Positions 48,203 through 56,162 of a DNA stretch of 64,000 nt are shown one piece after another. Origin of the DNA: an uncultured Sutterella sp. (GTDB lineage: Bacteria > Pseudomonadota > Gammaproteobacteria > Burkholderiales > Burkholderiaceae_F). A program made the position numbers and the translations under genes. How positions within the stretch are numbered: position 1 is the first letter of the stretch; every line of letters begins with the position of its first letter. The stretch covers positions 1 to 64,000 of the forward strand of contig UQOW01000007.1 of assembly GCA_900542805.1 (NCBI GenBank), given 5' to 3'. A model generated the notes under the pieces. It was not told the origin of the DNA. It saw only the letters and a program-made list of their open reading frames with translations, and made no database searches.

Positions 48203-49005
48203 GTACGTCCATGGAAAAGAAAGACGAAGAGGACAAACTCGACGATCCGGCCAACGATCAGCCTCTGATGGCACATCTGATTGAATTGCGCGAACGCACG
48301 GTCAAGGCGGCTTTAAGTGTCCTGATTGTTTTTGTCGCCATGTCGCCTTTTATGAAGGAGATTTTTGACTGGCTCTCCAAGCCGTTGATGGTGGCACTAC
48401 CGGATGGCGCGAAACTTCTTTCCACCGGTGTTGTCGCACCCTTTATGGTGCCTTTAAAGGTTACGCTTTTTTGTGCATTCGTCGTGGCCTTGCCGTACGT
48501 GCTCTATCAGTTTTGGGCCTACATCGCCCCGGCACTTTACAAACGTGAAAAGCGTCTGGCGCTTCCCGTGATTGTCTCGAGCGTTTTGATGTTTGCCATC
48601 GGTATGGCGTATTGCTACTTTGTCGTCTTTCGGATGGTCTTTCAGTTTATCGCCGGTTTCTCTCCGGATTCGGTGAATTTTGCGCCCGATATCGATAGTT
48701 ATTTCGGCTTTGTCATTACGATGTTCTTCGCGTTCGGATTGACCTTCGAAGTGCCGATTTTCGTCATGGTTTTAAATCGTGTCGGCATGGCCTCGGCTAA
48801 GCGTCTGAAAAAGATTCGCCCGTATGTCATCGTCGGCGCCTTCGTCGTAGCGGCTATTTTTACGCCGCCCGATGTCCTCTCGCAATTACTACTTGCTCTG
48901 CCGCTTGTCGTTTTATACGAATTCGGCATTGTTCTTGTGAAGGTTTTCGGACGTAAAGACGATTCGGATGAGGACGAGAACTCGGAAACCGCAGACGACT
49001 GTTAG
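48199..49005 (+). CDS. tatC: Sec-independent translocase protein TatC
   Basis: A 268-residue protein with six membrane helices. The cytoplasmic signal-peptide site MAHLIELRERTVKAAL near residue 25 and the conserved FWAYIAPALYKREKR region are intact, as is the helix 5 region FGLTFEVPIFVMVLNRVG. The GTG at 48199 overlaps the tatB stop (GTGA); an ATG at 48211 is an alternative. The acidic C-terminal tail (DDSDEDENSE) is cytoplasmic. Confidence 0.95.
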   Translation: MSTSMEKKDEEDKLDDPANDQPLMAHLIELRERTVKAALSVLIVFVAMSPFMKEIFDWLSKPLMVALPDGAKLLSTGVVAPFMVPLKVTLFCAFVVALPYVLYQFWAYIAPALYKREKRLALPVIVSSVLMFAIGMAYCYFVVFRMVFQFIAGFSPDSVNFAPDIDSYFGFVITMFFAFGLTFEVPIFVMVLNRVGMASAKRLKKIRPYVIVGAFVVAAIFTPPDVLSQLLLALPLVVLYEFGIVLVKVFGRKDDSDEDENSETADDC

Positions 49006-49052
49006 GTTTCAAGCGCTCAATATGTCACGCTTTTTTCAGGGTCATTGCAGGC

Positions 49053-50279
49053 ATGGCGACACAAAAGCCCTCTTCGGATTTGTCCTTTGAACCGACATTT
49101 GCTCATGTCGCTGTCCTGGGCGTTACCTGCTCGCTCGGTCCGTTTGCCACGAACGGAATTGTTCCGGCTTTCCATGCGATTTCCGAGACTTTCGGCATGT
49201 CCCTTGCGGACATGCAGCAGATGCTGACGGTGTACCTGGTGGCACTTGCCATCGGATCGCTTTTGGTCGGAAGTCTTTCCGATGCCTTCGGTCGCAAAAG
49301 CGTATTAGCCGCCGGCATGGTGCTTTTTTCGGTCTCTTCAGTCGGAGCCTTGTATTCGGATTCGTTAGCGACGATGAATGTCTGGCGATTCTTGCAGGGC
49401 CTCGGAGCGTGTACCGGACAGGTCATTACACAAGCAATGGTGCGTGATAGGTGGAGCGGACTTTCAGCCGCGCGCGCCATGAGCATTATCGGAATGCTCT
49501 TTAGCGTTGCTCCGGCCGTCGCCCCGATTGTCGGCGGGTGGCTGGTCGTTCGTATGGGCTGGCAGGCCTCGTTCTGGTTCCTGATGGCGTACTCCCTGAG
49601 TATTTGGGCGATTACGGTTTTCGTTTTAAAAGAGACGCTCCCGCGGGAAAAACGACTGCACTTTGATCTTTGGGCACTCCTTTTAAGTTACGGGACGTGC
49701 TTGAAAAACCCGGCTTACACGGCCGGTATCATCTCCAACGGTTGCAGTTTCATGGGCATGATTTTGGTTGTTGCCGGTGGAGCGGACTTTGTGGTCAACG
49801 TGATGGGATTCGGAGTCGACGGCTTTGCTTGGCTTTCCGTCCCGCTTGTTGTGGCGTCCGTCGCGGGTTCGTTTTTGGCGCCGCCTCTTGCACTGCGACT
49901 CGGTACCCGCAATTTGGTTGTCGGAGCCGGAGTACTGTTGATTCTTTTTGAGTTCACGATGACCTATTGCATGCATGAGGCAAGACCGGGTTATCTTGAA
50001 ACGCTGCTAATCGGGTTTGTCTTTAATTTCGTCGGTAATCTCGTTCGACCGGTCGTTATGGCGATGAACTTGGATTACCACCCTCGGTGCCGCGGACTGT
50101 CAGCCTCGATTCAACAAGGATTTCACACGCTCGGATTTGCCTTAAGTTCGGCCGTTTTGGCTCCGCTTTGTATTGGGCAGGCTTGGAAGTACGCCCTCGC
50201 GATGGGCGTCTGCGCAGTTTTGGCATTACTTTTCTGGATGATTGCCTTGCATTATCGCAAGGCGTACTTGCCGGCCTAA
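49053..50279 (+). CDS. MFS transporter, Bcr/CflA-type
   Basis: A 408-residue major facilitator with 12 membrane segments. Motif A is GSLSDAFGRKS near residue 73, and motif C-like VAPAVAPIVGGWLV near residue 155, marking the drug:H+ antiporter 12-helix group (Bcr/CflA). Export of a drug or small metabolite is inferred. It follows tatC by 47 nt but is probably separately expressed, and converges on dsbI with a 4-nt overlap. Confidence 0.85.
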   Translation: MATQKPSSDLSFEPTFAHVAVLGVTCSLGPFATNGIVPAFHAISETFGMSLADMQQMLTVYLVALAIGSLLVGSLSDAFGRKSVLAAGMVLFSVSSVGALYSDSLATMNVWRFLQGLGACTGQVITQAMVRDRWSGLSAARAMSIIGMLFSVAPAVAPIVGGWLVVRMGWQASFWFLMAYSLSIWAITVFVLKETLPREKRLHFDLWALLLSYGTCLKNPAYTAGIISNGCSFMGMILVVAGGADFVVNVMGFGVDGFAWLSVPLVVASVAGSFLAPPLALRLGTRNLVVGAGVLLILFEFTMTYCMHEARPGYLETLLIGFVFNFVGNLVRPVVMAMNLDYHPRCRGLSASIQQGFHTLGFALSSAVLAPLCIGQAWKYALAMGVCAVLALLFWMIALHYRKAYLPA

Positions 50280-50911
50280 GTTCGCGAAGGGCCCCGGAGG
50301 GCAAGGCCGGTTCCGAAAGCGACAATGACGAGCAGAAAGAGAACGGAAAAAACGGCACAGCACTGAGCCATGTTCAGCCAATGCTCGGTCGGAATCAGAT
50401 ACCAGCCTCCCGCCTCGTTGTATAGATTAATCCAAAACGACTGCAGATTCGAAAGGACGGCCTCAGGGGGAACAACCGGCGTATCGATGCCGCATTCGCC
50501 CGAGGCGGCAAACCAATCCGGGAACCAAACGTCGAGCGGTAGCCCTAAGGGGTAGTGTGTCGTTGTCGAACAACCCGTCAGACCGAATAGCGCATCGGAA
50601 TCCGTATCGTGCATGGCTGCGTGAATACGGGAGAGGCGCAGTGAGCAAATCAGTCCGTACATTGCACCGTACAAGGAAAGCGCGATGCCGGGGACGGTCA
50701 GCCACAGAACTCTCGGATTGAGGGCGATAATCAGAGCTCCGAGCGCCACGAGAATGAAGGCAAAGCGGATATAAACGCACTGTTCGCACGGCTCCATGAA
50801 AAGCCACTTCTGAAAGACCGCATGTGCAAAACCAACCAAGAAAACAGCAAAACCTGCAACAAGAATCCAAGGTGTGCGTTTTGTAGCGAGGGTGCGAAGA
50901 CAAGAGAGCAT
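50276..50911 (-). CDS. dsbI: Disulfide-forming membrane protein DsbI (DsbB-like)
   Basis: A 211-residue inner-membrane quinone-linked oxidase. The CxxC pair is C42-C45 in EPCEQCVYIRF, and the second periplasmic pair is C114 (LFGLTGCST) and C140 (SGECGIDTPVV). These stretches match DsbI, not DsbB: EPCEQCVYIRFA, DALFG..GCST and GWYLIPxxHxxNMAQ are all DsbI features. It re-oxidises DsbL, encoded just upstream. The start at 50911 is chosen from AAAGGACACTGG before it; a longer frame runs back into dsbL. Confidence 0.92.
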   Translation of the reverse strand: MLSCLRTLATKRTPWILVAGFAVFLVGFAHAVFQKWLFMEPCEQCVYIRFAFILVALGALIIALNPRVLWLTVPGIALSLYGAMYGLICSLRLSRIHAAMHDTDSDALFGLTGCSTTTHYPLGLPLDVWFPDWFAASGECGIDTPVVPPEAVLSNLQSFWINLYNEAGGWYLIPTEHWLNMAQCCAVFSVLFLLVIVAFGTGLALRGPSRT

Positions 50912-50921
50912 CCAGTGTCCT

Positions 50922-51569
50922 TTAGGGCAAAGTCGACAGCTCCCGAATGATATTTCCGAAGTCGGTCTTGGAGCGAGCGGCTGTGTTACGAACCAAAAAT
51001 CGCCCGTTGACCACATACGCCGGAATTCCTTGAATAGCAGCAATGTTTTTGGACGGACGCCAAGCCTTTACCAGCGAGAGGACGTCGGAATCGAGTTTTC
51101 TTCTCAGGAAAAAGCCCCTTGTCAGACCTGTTGCGTCCGTGAGGGTTTTTAAAAAAGCGTCTTCACCGCCTGCCCAGCGCTCTTTTTGTTTCAGATACGC
51201 AAAATAAAGGGCATCTTTGGCTTGCGAAAAAAGGTTCGTTTTGTCCGAAAGAGCGATTCCGTTCTTCTCGTCTTCCCGTTGGCATAGTGCCAAGAACAGG
51301 GCTGCCGTTTGTCCGTATTTGGCTCGGCTTTCCAGAAAAACGGGAACAAAACGCAGACCGAGATCCGGGAGAATCTCACTACAAAGCCACGGGTCGATGC
51401 TCTTGTCATAACGATAGCAAAACGGGCAATCGTACGAGAAAATTTTAATCAACGTTTTCGTAGCAGCTTCAAACGGGGTTTCCAGGGAAACGTAGGTTGC
51501 TTCCTTGGCCCAAAGGGGAAAGGACAGGCCGGCTAAGGCTGCCAGTCCGAGAGCTCGCCGAGAAATCAT
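50922..51569 (-). CDS. dsbL: Periplasmic disulfide oxidase DsbL (DsbA-like)
   Basis: A 215-residue thioredoxin-fold protein with a short signal peptide (RRALGLAALAGLSFPLWA). The active site is C48-P-F-C51, the atypical CPFC motif of DsbL rather than CPHC of DsbA, in FSYDCPFCYRYD. The cis-proline loop is GIPAYVVNG. In uropathogenic E. coli and Salmonella, DsbL/DsbI oxidise the arylsulfate sulfotransferase ASST encoded beside them; no such gene occurs in this window. It lies 10 nt upstream of dsbI. Confidence 0.92.
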   Translation of the reverse strand: MISRRALGLAALAGLSFPLWAKEATYVSLETPFEAATKTLIKIFSYDCPFCYRYDKSIDPWLCSEILPDLGLRFVPVFLESRAKYGQTAALFLALCQREDEKNGIALSDKTNLFSQAKDALYFAYLKQKERWAGGEDAFLKTLTDATGLTRGFFLRRKLDSDVLSLVKAWRPSKNIAAIQGIPAYVVNGRFLVRNTAARSKTDFGNIIRELSTLP

Positions 51570-51686
51570 AAAACATCCTTTTCCAGTATCGCTTAGGCCA
51601 CGTAATCATAGCGTTTTCTATCGCCAGGAAAAGTAAATTTGCTAGAGTGTTGCCCGTTGTTTGTTTTGTGGCTAGGAGAAATGACG

Positions 51687-52979
51687 ATGACTGTGCGGGT
51701 GCTGACCGGTATTAACACAACGGGAACGTTGCATTTAGGGAATTATTGCGGAGCGATTCGCCCCTGCATTCAGGCGTCTCACAAACCCGATGTGGAAAGT
51801 TTCTTTTTTATGGCGGACTTGCACGCCCTGATTAAGTGCCAGGATGCCGACCGCATTGAAAGAAGCCGCATGCAGATTGCAGCGAGCTGGCTCGCAGCCG
51901 GGCTCGACCCGAACCACTGCACTTTTTATCGGCAAAGCGACATTCCGGAAATCCCGCTTCTGAACTGGCTTTTAAATTGCGTCTGTGCTAAAGGCTTGAT
52001 GAATCGGGCTCATGCGTACAAGGCTTGCGTCGAGGCCAATGCAGCGGCCGATGCCGATCCCGATGCCGGGGTTTCGATGGGGCTTTTTTGCTACCCGGTC
52101 TTGATGGCCGCCGACATCCTGATGTTCAATGCCAATCTTGTTCCGGTCGGTCGCGATCAGATTCAGCATTTGGAAATGGCACGTGACATCGCGACGCGTT
52201 TTAACAATTTGTACGGACGTGGAAAGGACTTCTTTGTGCTTCCGTATGAACAAATCGACGAGCATGTTTCCATCTTGCCGGGCTTAGACGGCCGAAAGAT
52301 GAGCAAAAGTTACAACAACGTCATTCCGCTATTTGAGGGCGGACATGCTGCGCTCGAGGAGGCGATCAGCCGCGTCGTAACCGACAGTCGCCTACCCGGC
52401 GAGCCCAAAGACCCGGAAAGCACGTCGCTCACGCAAATCTACGATGCCTTTGCCACGGAGCAGGAAAAATCCCTGTTCCGAGAGGAGCTTCGCGACGGTC
52501 TCGGTTGGGGCGAAGCCAAGAAGCGCTTAGTGACCCAAATCGAAAAGGAAATCGGACCGATGCGCGAAAAGTATGCGTTCTTTATGGCGCATCCGCAGGA
52601 ACTCGAAGACATCTTGCAGGCCGGAGCAAAAAAGGCGCGTCGCTTGGCTACACCCTTCCTGGCAACGCTACGCGAAGCCGTGGGCTTGCGGCAATTTCAT
52701 GCCGTCGGAGCTGCCGAAAAAGGAAAGGTTTCGACCAAGAAAAAGGCAACGGCTGCTCTCAAGCAATATCGAGAAGAAGACGGTAAATTCTATTTCAAGC
52801 TGACCGATGCCGCCGGGCGTCTGTTGCTCACCTCCCGGCCTTTTGAGAGCGGGAAAGAGGCCGGAATGGTCGTCGGACAGATGAAACAAGGAAAAATGCA
52901 GGATGTTTTGCCGCAAGTCGTATTTGCCGACGGCGTGACCGAAGAGACGGTGCGCCAGGCCTTAACGGAACTTGCCTAA
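51687..52979 (+). CDS. trpS: Tryptophanyl-tRNA synthetase (long form)
   Basis: A 430-residue class I synthetase that charges tRNA-Trp. The signature THxGN-type TLHLGNYCG is near residue 13 and KMSKS near residue 196. E. coli TrpS is 334 residues; this protein has about 95 extra at the C-terminus, where DGKFYFKLTDAAGRLLLTSRPFESGKEAG resembles a DUF1508/YegP repeat. The ATG at 51687 is 8 nt after AGGAG and is preferred over ATG 51681, which is too close. Its neighbour downstream is the trp attenuator and trpB2. Confidence 0.95.
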   Translation: MTVRVLTGINTTGTLHLGNYCGAIRPCIQASHKPDVESFFFMADLHALIKCQDADRIERSRMQIAASWLAAGLDPNHCTFYRQSDIPEIPLLNWLLNCVCAKGLMNRAHAYKACVEANAAADADPDAGVSMGLFCYPVLMAADILMFNANLVPVGRDQIQHLEMARDIATRFNNLYGRGKDFFVLPYEQIDEHVSILPGLDGRKMSKSYNNVIPLFEGGHAALEEAISRVVTDSRLPGEPKDPESTSLTQIYDAFATEQEKSLFREELRDGLGWGEAKKRLVTQIEKEIGPMREKYAFFMAHPQELEDILQAGAKKARRLATPFLATLREAVGLRQFHAVGAAEKGKVSTKKKATAALKQYREEDGKFYFKLTDAAGRLLLTSRPFESGKEAGMVVGQMKQGKMQDVLPQVVFADGVTEETVRQALTELA

Positions 52980-53120
52980 GAAAGGCCGAACAGAATAGGT
53001 TACGCGGCCGGAGGTCTCGGTTTCAGAGCTTTCGGCTGACTTTTCTCAGAGGGCCTAGGAAAAATCCCCGAGGCGGATGTGTAGCGCACAAGACAAATTC
53101 TTGCTACAGTACGACGTGTT

Positions 53121-53195
53121 ATGACAAACATCGAGAACAAATTTTTCGGCTGGTGGCTCTGGCGGTACGATCCGTCAGCGTTTGTTGCTGTTTAA
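53121..53195 (+). CDS. trpL: trp leader peptide
   Basis: A 24-codon reading frame, MTNIENKFFGWWLWRYDPSAFVAV, with three tryptophan codons in four (W11, W12, W14). It is followed by mutually exclusive hairpins and a terminator, then by a TrpB2 gene. This is the layout of a trp attenuator leader peptide. The ribosome-binding sequence before the ATG is weak (GACGTGTT), and no convincing promoter was found; TACAGT at 53105-53110 is too close to be the promoter of a translated leader. Confidence 0.85.
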   Translation: MTNIENKFFGWWLWRYDPSAFVAV

Positions 53196-53255
53196 TCGTT
53201 ACGTTTTCGTTTTAAAGGCTGACGGATTGAAAGGAGTGCTTTCAGTCCGTTTTTT
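53149..53255 (+). promoter_or_regulatory. Tryptophan transcription attenuator
   Basis: Four segments follow the classical scheme. Segment 1, GCTGGTGG (53149-53156), is the Trp codons themselves and pairs with CCGTCAGC (53172-53179) through two G-U pairs. Segment 2, ATCCGTCAGC (53170-53179), pairs perfectly over 10 bp with segment 3, GCTGACGGAT (53218-53227): the antiterminator. Segment 3/4, ACGGATTGAAAG (53222-53233) with CTTTCAGTCCGT (53239-53250), forms a 12-bp stem with a 5-nt loop followed by TTTTT: the terminator. Stalling at Trp codons would free segment 2 and allow read-through into trpB2. The remainder of 52980-53120 shows no gene. Confidence 0.88.
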
Positions 53256-53291
53256 ATTGCCTGAAATCTTTCCTCAATCAAGGAGACAACC

Positions 53292-54662
53292 ATGGAAAAG
53301 ATGCCCTACAAGACCTACCTGGAAGAAAATGAGATTCCGACGGCCTGGTATAACCTGCGGGCGGATATGAAAAACAAGCCTGCTCCGATGCTCAATCCGG
53401 CGACGTTAAAACCTGTGACAGCAGCGGATTTAACGCCGGTTTTCTGCGAGGAACTTGTTTCTCAGGAGTTAAACGTCACCGATCCGTGGATTGATATCCC
53501 CGGGGAGGTCCTCGATTTTTACAAGATGTACAGGCCTTCGCCCTTAATTCGGGCGTATTGCTTGGAAAAGGTTTTGGGAACGCCGGCGAAGATTTTCTAC
53601 AAATTCGAAGGGCAAAACACCTCGGGAAGCCACAAACTCAATTCGGCGATTGCTCAGGCTTATTACGCCAAAAAGCAGGGGCTTAAGGGCGTGACAACCG
53701 AAACCGGTGCGGGACAGTGGGGCACAGCTCTTTCGATGGCCTGTGCCTACTTAGGGCTTGACTGCAACGTTTTTATGGTCAAGTGCTCGTATGAACAAAA
53801 GCCGCAACGTAAAGAAGTGATGCGTACGTTCGGTGCAACCGTAACGCCTTCGCCTTCGAACACGACGAAAATCGGTCGTAAGATGCTCGAGGAATTTCCG
53901 GGAACCACTGGTAGCCTCGGTTGCGCCATTTCCGAGGCCGTCGAGTCCGCCGTCAGTCGCCCCGGATATCGGTATGTGCTCGGCTCAGTCCTTTCGCAGG
54001 TGTTGCTGCACCAAACGGTTGTCGGTCTTGAGTCGCAGGCCGCATTGGCTCGCTACGGTCTGACACCGGACATCATCATCGGATGCGCCGGGGGCGGATC
54101 GAACCTCGGGGGACTCATTAGTCCCTTCGTCGGGGAGAAGATCAAAGGAAAGCTCGATAGCCGCATCATTGCCGTGGAGCCTGCAAGTTGCCCGAGCCTG
54201 ACGCGCGGACGCTATGCCTACGACTTTTGCGATACGGGTCGCGTATGCCCGCTCCAGAAGATGTACACACTCGGATCTAGTTTCATCCCGTCGGCCAATC
54301 ACGCCGGAGGACTGCGTTACCACGGTATGAGCGCGATTGTTTCGCAGCTGTATGCAGACGGTCTAATCGAAGCGCGAGCCGTCGAACAGACTTCGGTTTT
54401 TGCTGCCGCGGAAAAGTTTGCCCGTTGCGAAGGAATTCTGCCTGCTCCCGAAAGCAGTCACGCCATTAAGGTTGCGATTGACGAGGCCTTACGGTGCAAA
54501 GAAACCGGTCAAGAGAAGGTCATTCTTTTCTGTCTGACGGGAACCGGGTACTTCGACATGTCGGCTTACCAGCGCTTTAACGACGGCGCGATGAGCGACA
54601 CGATTCCGTCCGATGCCGACCTTGAGAAGAGTTTTGACAAAATGCCTGAGGTGAACCTGTAG
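53292..54662 (+). CDS. trpB2: TrpB2-type tryptophan synthase beta subunit
   Basis: A 456-residue fold-type II PLP enzyme. The PLP lysine is K115 in NTSGSHKLNSA; the substrate loop is TETGAGQWGTALS and the phosphate-binding loop GCAGGGSNLGG. The length (about 60 residues more than TrpB1), the N-terminal extension and the RPSPLIRAYCLEKVLGTPAKIFYKFEGQNTSGSHK region mark the TrpB2 subfamily, which condenses indole (or O-phosphoserine in some cases) with serine and is often not paired with TrpA. No trpA is adjacent. AAGGAG sits 6 nt before the ATG. The upstream trp attenuator supports a role in tryptophan supply. Confidence 0.93.
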   Translation: MEKMPYKTYLEENEIPTAWYNLRADMKNKPAPMLNPATLKPVTAADLTPVFCEELVSQELNVTDPWIDIPGEVLDFYKMYRPSPLIRAYCLEKVLGTPAKIFYKFEGQNTSGSHKLNSAIAQAYYAKKQGLKGVTTETGAGQWGTALSMACAYLGLDCNVFMVKCSYEQKPQRKEVMRTFGATVTPSPSNTTKIGRKMLEEFPGTTGSLGCAISEAVESAVSRPGYRYVLGSVLSQVLLHQTVVGLESQAALARYGLTPDIIIGCAGGGSNLGGLISPFVGEKIKGKLDSRIIAVEPASCPSLTRGRYAYDFCDTGRVCPLQKMYTLGSSFIPSANHAGGLRYHGMSAIVSQLYADGLIEARAVEQTSVFAAAEKFARCEGILPAPESSHAIKVAIDEALRCKETGQEKVILFCLTGTGYFDMSAYQRFNDGAMSDTIPSDADLEKSFDKMPEVNL

Positions 54663-54677
54663 GACTTTTTCAGGTCA

Positions 54678-54709
54678 GAGTACGGCGCCGGTTTCGAGGC
54701 ACCGTACTC
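54678..54709. terminator. 8-bp hairpin between convergent trpB2 and rapZ
   Basis: GAGTACGG (54678-54685) pairs exactly with CCGTACTC (54702-54709), with a further GCC/GGC pair inside. It lies in the 70-nt gap between two convergent genes and may act in both directions; no long T-run is present. Confidence 0.55.
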
Positions 54710-54732
54710 ACTTACGAATCGCGTTGGCAAAG

Positions 54733-55596
54733 TTACCGATGCCTCACGACCGTCAAGACCTTTGACCGAAAGGCCTCGGCTAAGTGTTCGGCGATGTAAA
54801 CGCTTCTATGTTGTCCGCCCGTACAGCCGATTGCTACCGTCAGGTAATGGCGGTTTTGGCTTTCGTATGAAGGAAGCCACTTGTCGATGAAAGTCGTAAT
54901 GTCCGAAAGCATCTCTCGAACTTGCGATTGGGAGTCGAGAAAATCAATCACGGGTTTATCCAGACCCGTGAGCGATCGTAAGGCTTCGTCGTAAAACGGA
55001 TTCGGGAGGTTGCGCACGTCAAAAACCAAATCGGCCGCAACGGGAAGGCCCTTTTTAAAGGCAAAACTTTCAAAGTCAAGCGTCATCGAAGAGGGCGGAA
55101 TGTCGGCAAACTCCGTGACCCACTGCCGCAGTGTATTCGGCAAAACGCGCGTTGTATCAATGATGTGAGCCTGTTCGGAAATCGGCGATAAGAGATTCCG
55201 TTCCAGGTGAATAGCTTCCGAAAGCGTGTGTCCGCTTTGGCTTCCGAGACGAACTGAGAGCGGGTGTCTGCGGCGTGTTTCGGAAAAGCGCTTAACGAGT
55301 TCGGTGTTGGAGGCCGTCAGAAACAAAATACGCACGTCGATTTTTCGAGCGCACAGTGCCGTCAGACAATCCGTGAATTGATCCGAGGTTGTCAACCCCC
55401 GAGCGTCGACGGCAACGGCAATGCGATCGATGCCGCGACTGTGCAGTTTTTCCAGAACGGGCAGTAAGAAATCGAGCGGCAGGTTATCTAAACAGTAGTA
55501 GCCGCTGTCTTCCAATTGGCGAATGGCTACGGATTTACCCGATCCCGAGAGACCTGTGACAATGACAACGCGTAACCCGGACGCGGAGTTTTTCAT
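54733..55596 (-). CDS. rapZ: RNase adapter protein RapZ (YvcJ-type P-loop protein)
   Basis: A 287-residue P-loop protein. Walker A GLSGSGKS is at residues 15-22, with LEDSGYYCLDNLP next, and the C-terminal RNA-binding domain carries DVRNLPNPFYDEALR and the signature GCTGGQHRSVYIAE. In E. coli RapZ controls GlmS through GlmY/GlmZ small RNAs; here the target is unknown. The start at 55596 is set by GAAAGGAGTAACCAC. It is 4 nt after ptsN, the usual rpoN-ptsN-rapZ group. Confidence 0.95.
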   Translation of the reverse strand: MKNSASGLRVVIVTGLSGSGKSVAIRQLEDSGYYCLDNLPLDFLLPVLEKLHSRGIDRIAVAVDARGLTTSDQFTDCLTALCARKIDVRILFLTASNTELVKRFSETRRRHPLSVRLGSQSGHTLSEAIHLERNLLSPISEQAHIIDTTRVLPNTLRQWVTEFADIPPSSMTLDFESFAFKKGLPVAADLVFDVRNLPNPFYDEALRSLTGLDKPVIDFLDSQSQVREMLSDITTFIDKWLPSYESQNRHYLTVAIGCTGGQHRSVYIAEHLAEAFRSKVLTVVRHR

Positions 55597-55600
55597 GTGG

Positions 55601-56083
55601 TTACTCCTTTCCCGGTGTTGCTTCAGGGGGGTTCCAAGCAGCAATGACGTCCAAAGCTTGTTTCGCGGAGGGCGCTTTCATCAGGGATTCTCGGACTTCT
55701 TTGTCGCGCAGAAATTCGGCCACATCCGAAAGAATGGCCAGATAGGCGTCCGGGTTGCTTTCCGGAATGGCCACGGCAAAAAACAGTTGTGCCGTCGTCT
55801 GCCCCGGTCCGTCGTAATCAATCGGCTGTTTGGTTCTCACCAGGCAGAGCCCGGGATCGACAATTCCGTTAATACGGGCATGGGGAATGCCGGCGCGACA
55901 CCCTAAGCCCGTCGGTCCGAGTTTTTCGCGTGCAATCAGGGCATCGAAAACGCTTTGCGCCGGGACTCCGGAAGAGACGGACAAAATTCGGGAAACTTCT
56001 TCGAAAAGGCGTTTTCGGCTCAAGACATCTAAGTCAAGCAGGATGTTTTCATTCGGATTTAATAACGGAGCAATGTGATTCAT
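55601..56083 (-). CDS. ptsN: Nitrogen PTS enzyme IIA (PtsN)
   Basis: A 160-residue EIIA of the nitrogen phosphotransferase chain. The phospho-histidine is H68 in GCRAGIPHARI; LTxREK-like LIAREKLGPTGLG precedes it. It regulates K+ transport, sigma-54-linked nitrogen functions and carbon balance rather than sugar uptake. It lies 79 nt after rpoN without the hpf gene that often sits between them. Confidence 0.94.
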   Translation of the reverse strand: MNHIAPLLNPNENILLDLDVLSRKRLFEEVSRILSVSSGVPAQSVFDALIAREKLGPTGLGCRAGIPHARINGIVDPGLCLVRTKQPIDYDGPGQTTAQLFFAVAIPESNPDAYLAILSDVAEFLRDKEVRESLMKAPSAKQALDVIAAWNPPEATPGKE

Positions 56084-56162
56084 CGTCGGTCAATTTCAAA
56101 CAAACCTTCGAAAAGTATATACGCCCGCGAGGGCGAGCGAATTATTTCGGTCGAGTTGATGA

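Noticed and set aside
53105..53110. TACAGT as the -10 box of the trp leader
   Set aside because: It would start transcription only about 4 nt before the leader ATG and has no -35 partner, leaving no room for ribosome binding.
53182..53370. 62-codon plus-strand frame spanning the attenuator and the start of trpB2
   Set aside because: It overlaps the terminator and the trpB2 start in another frame and has no resemblance to any family; the trp leader peptide explains the region.
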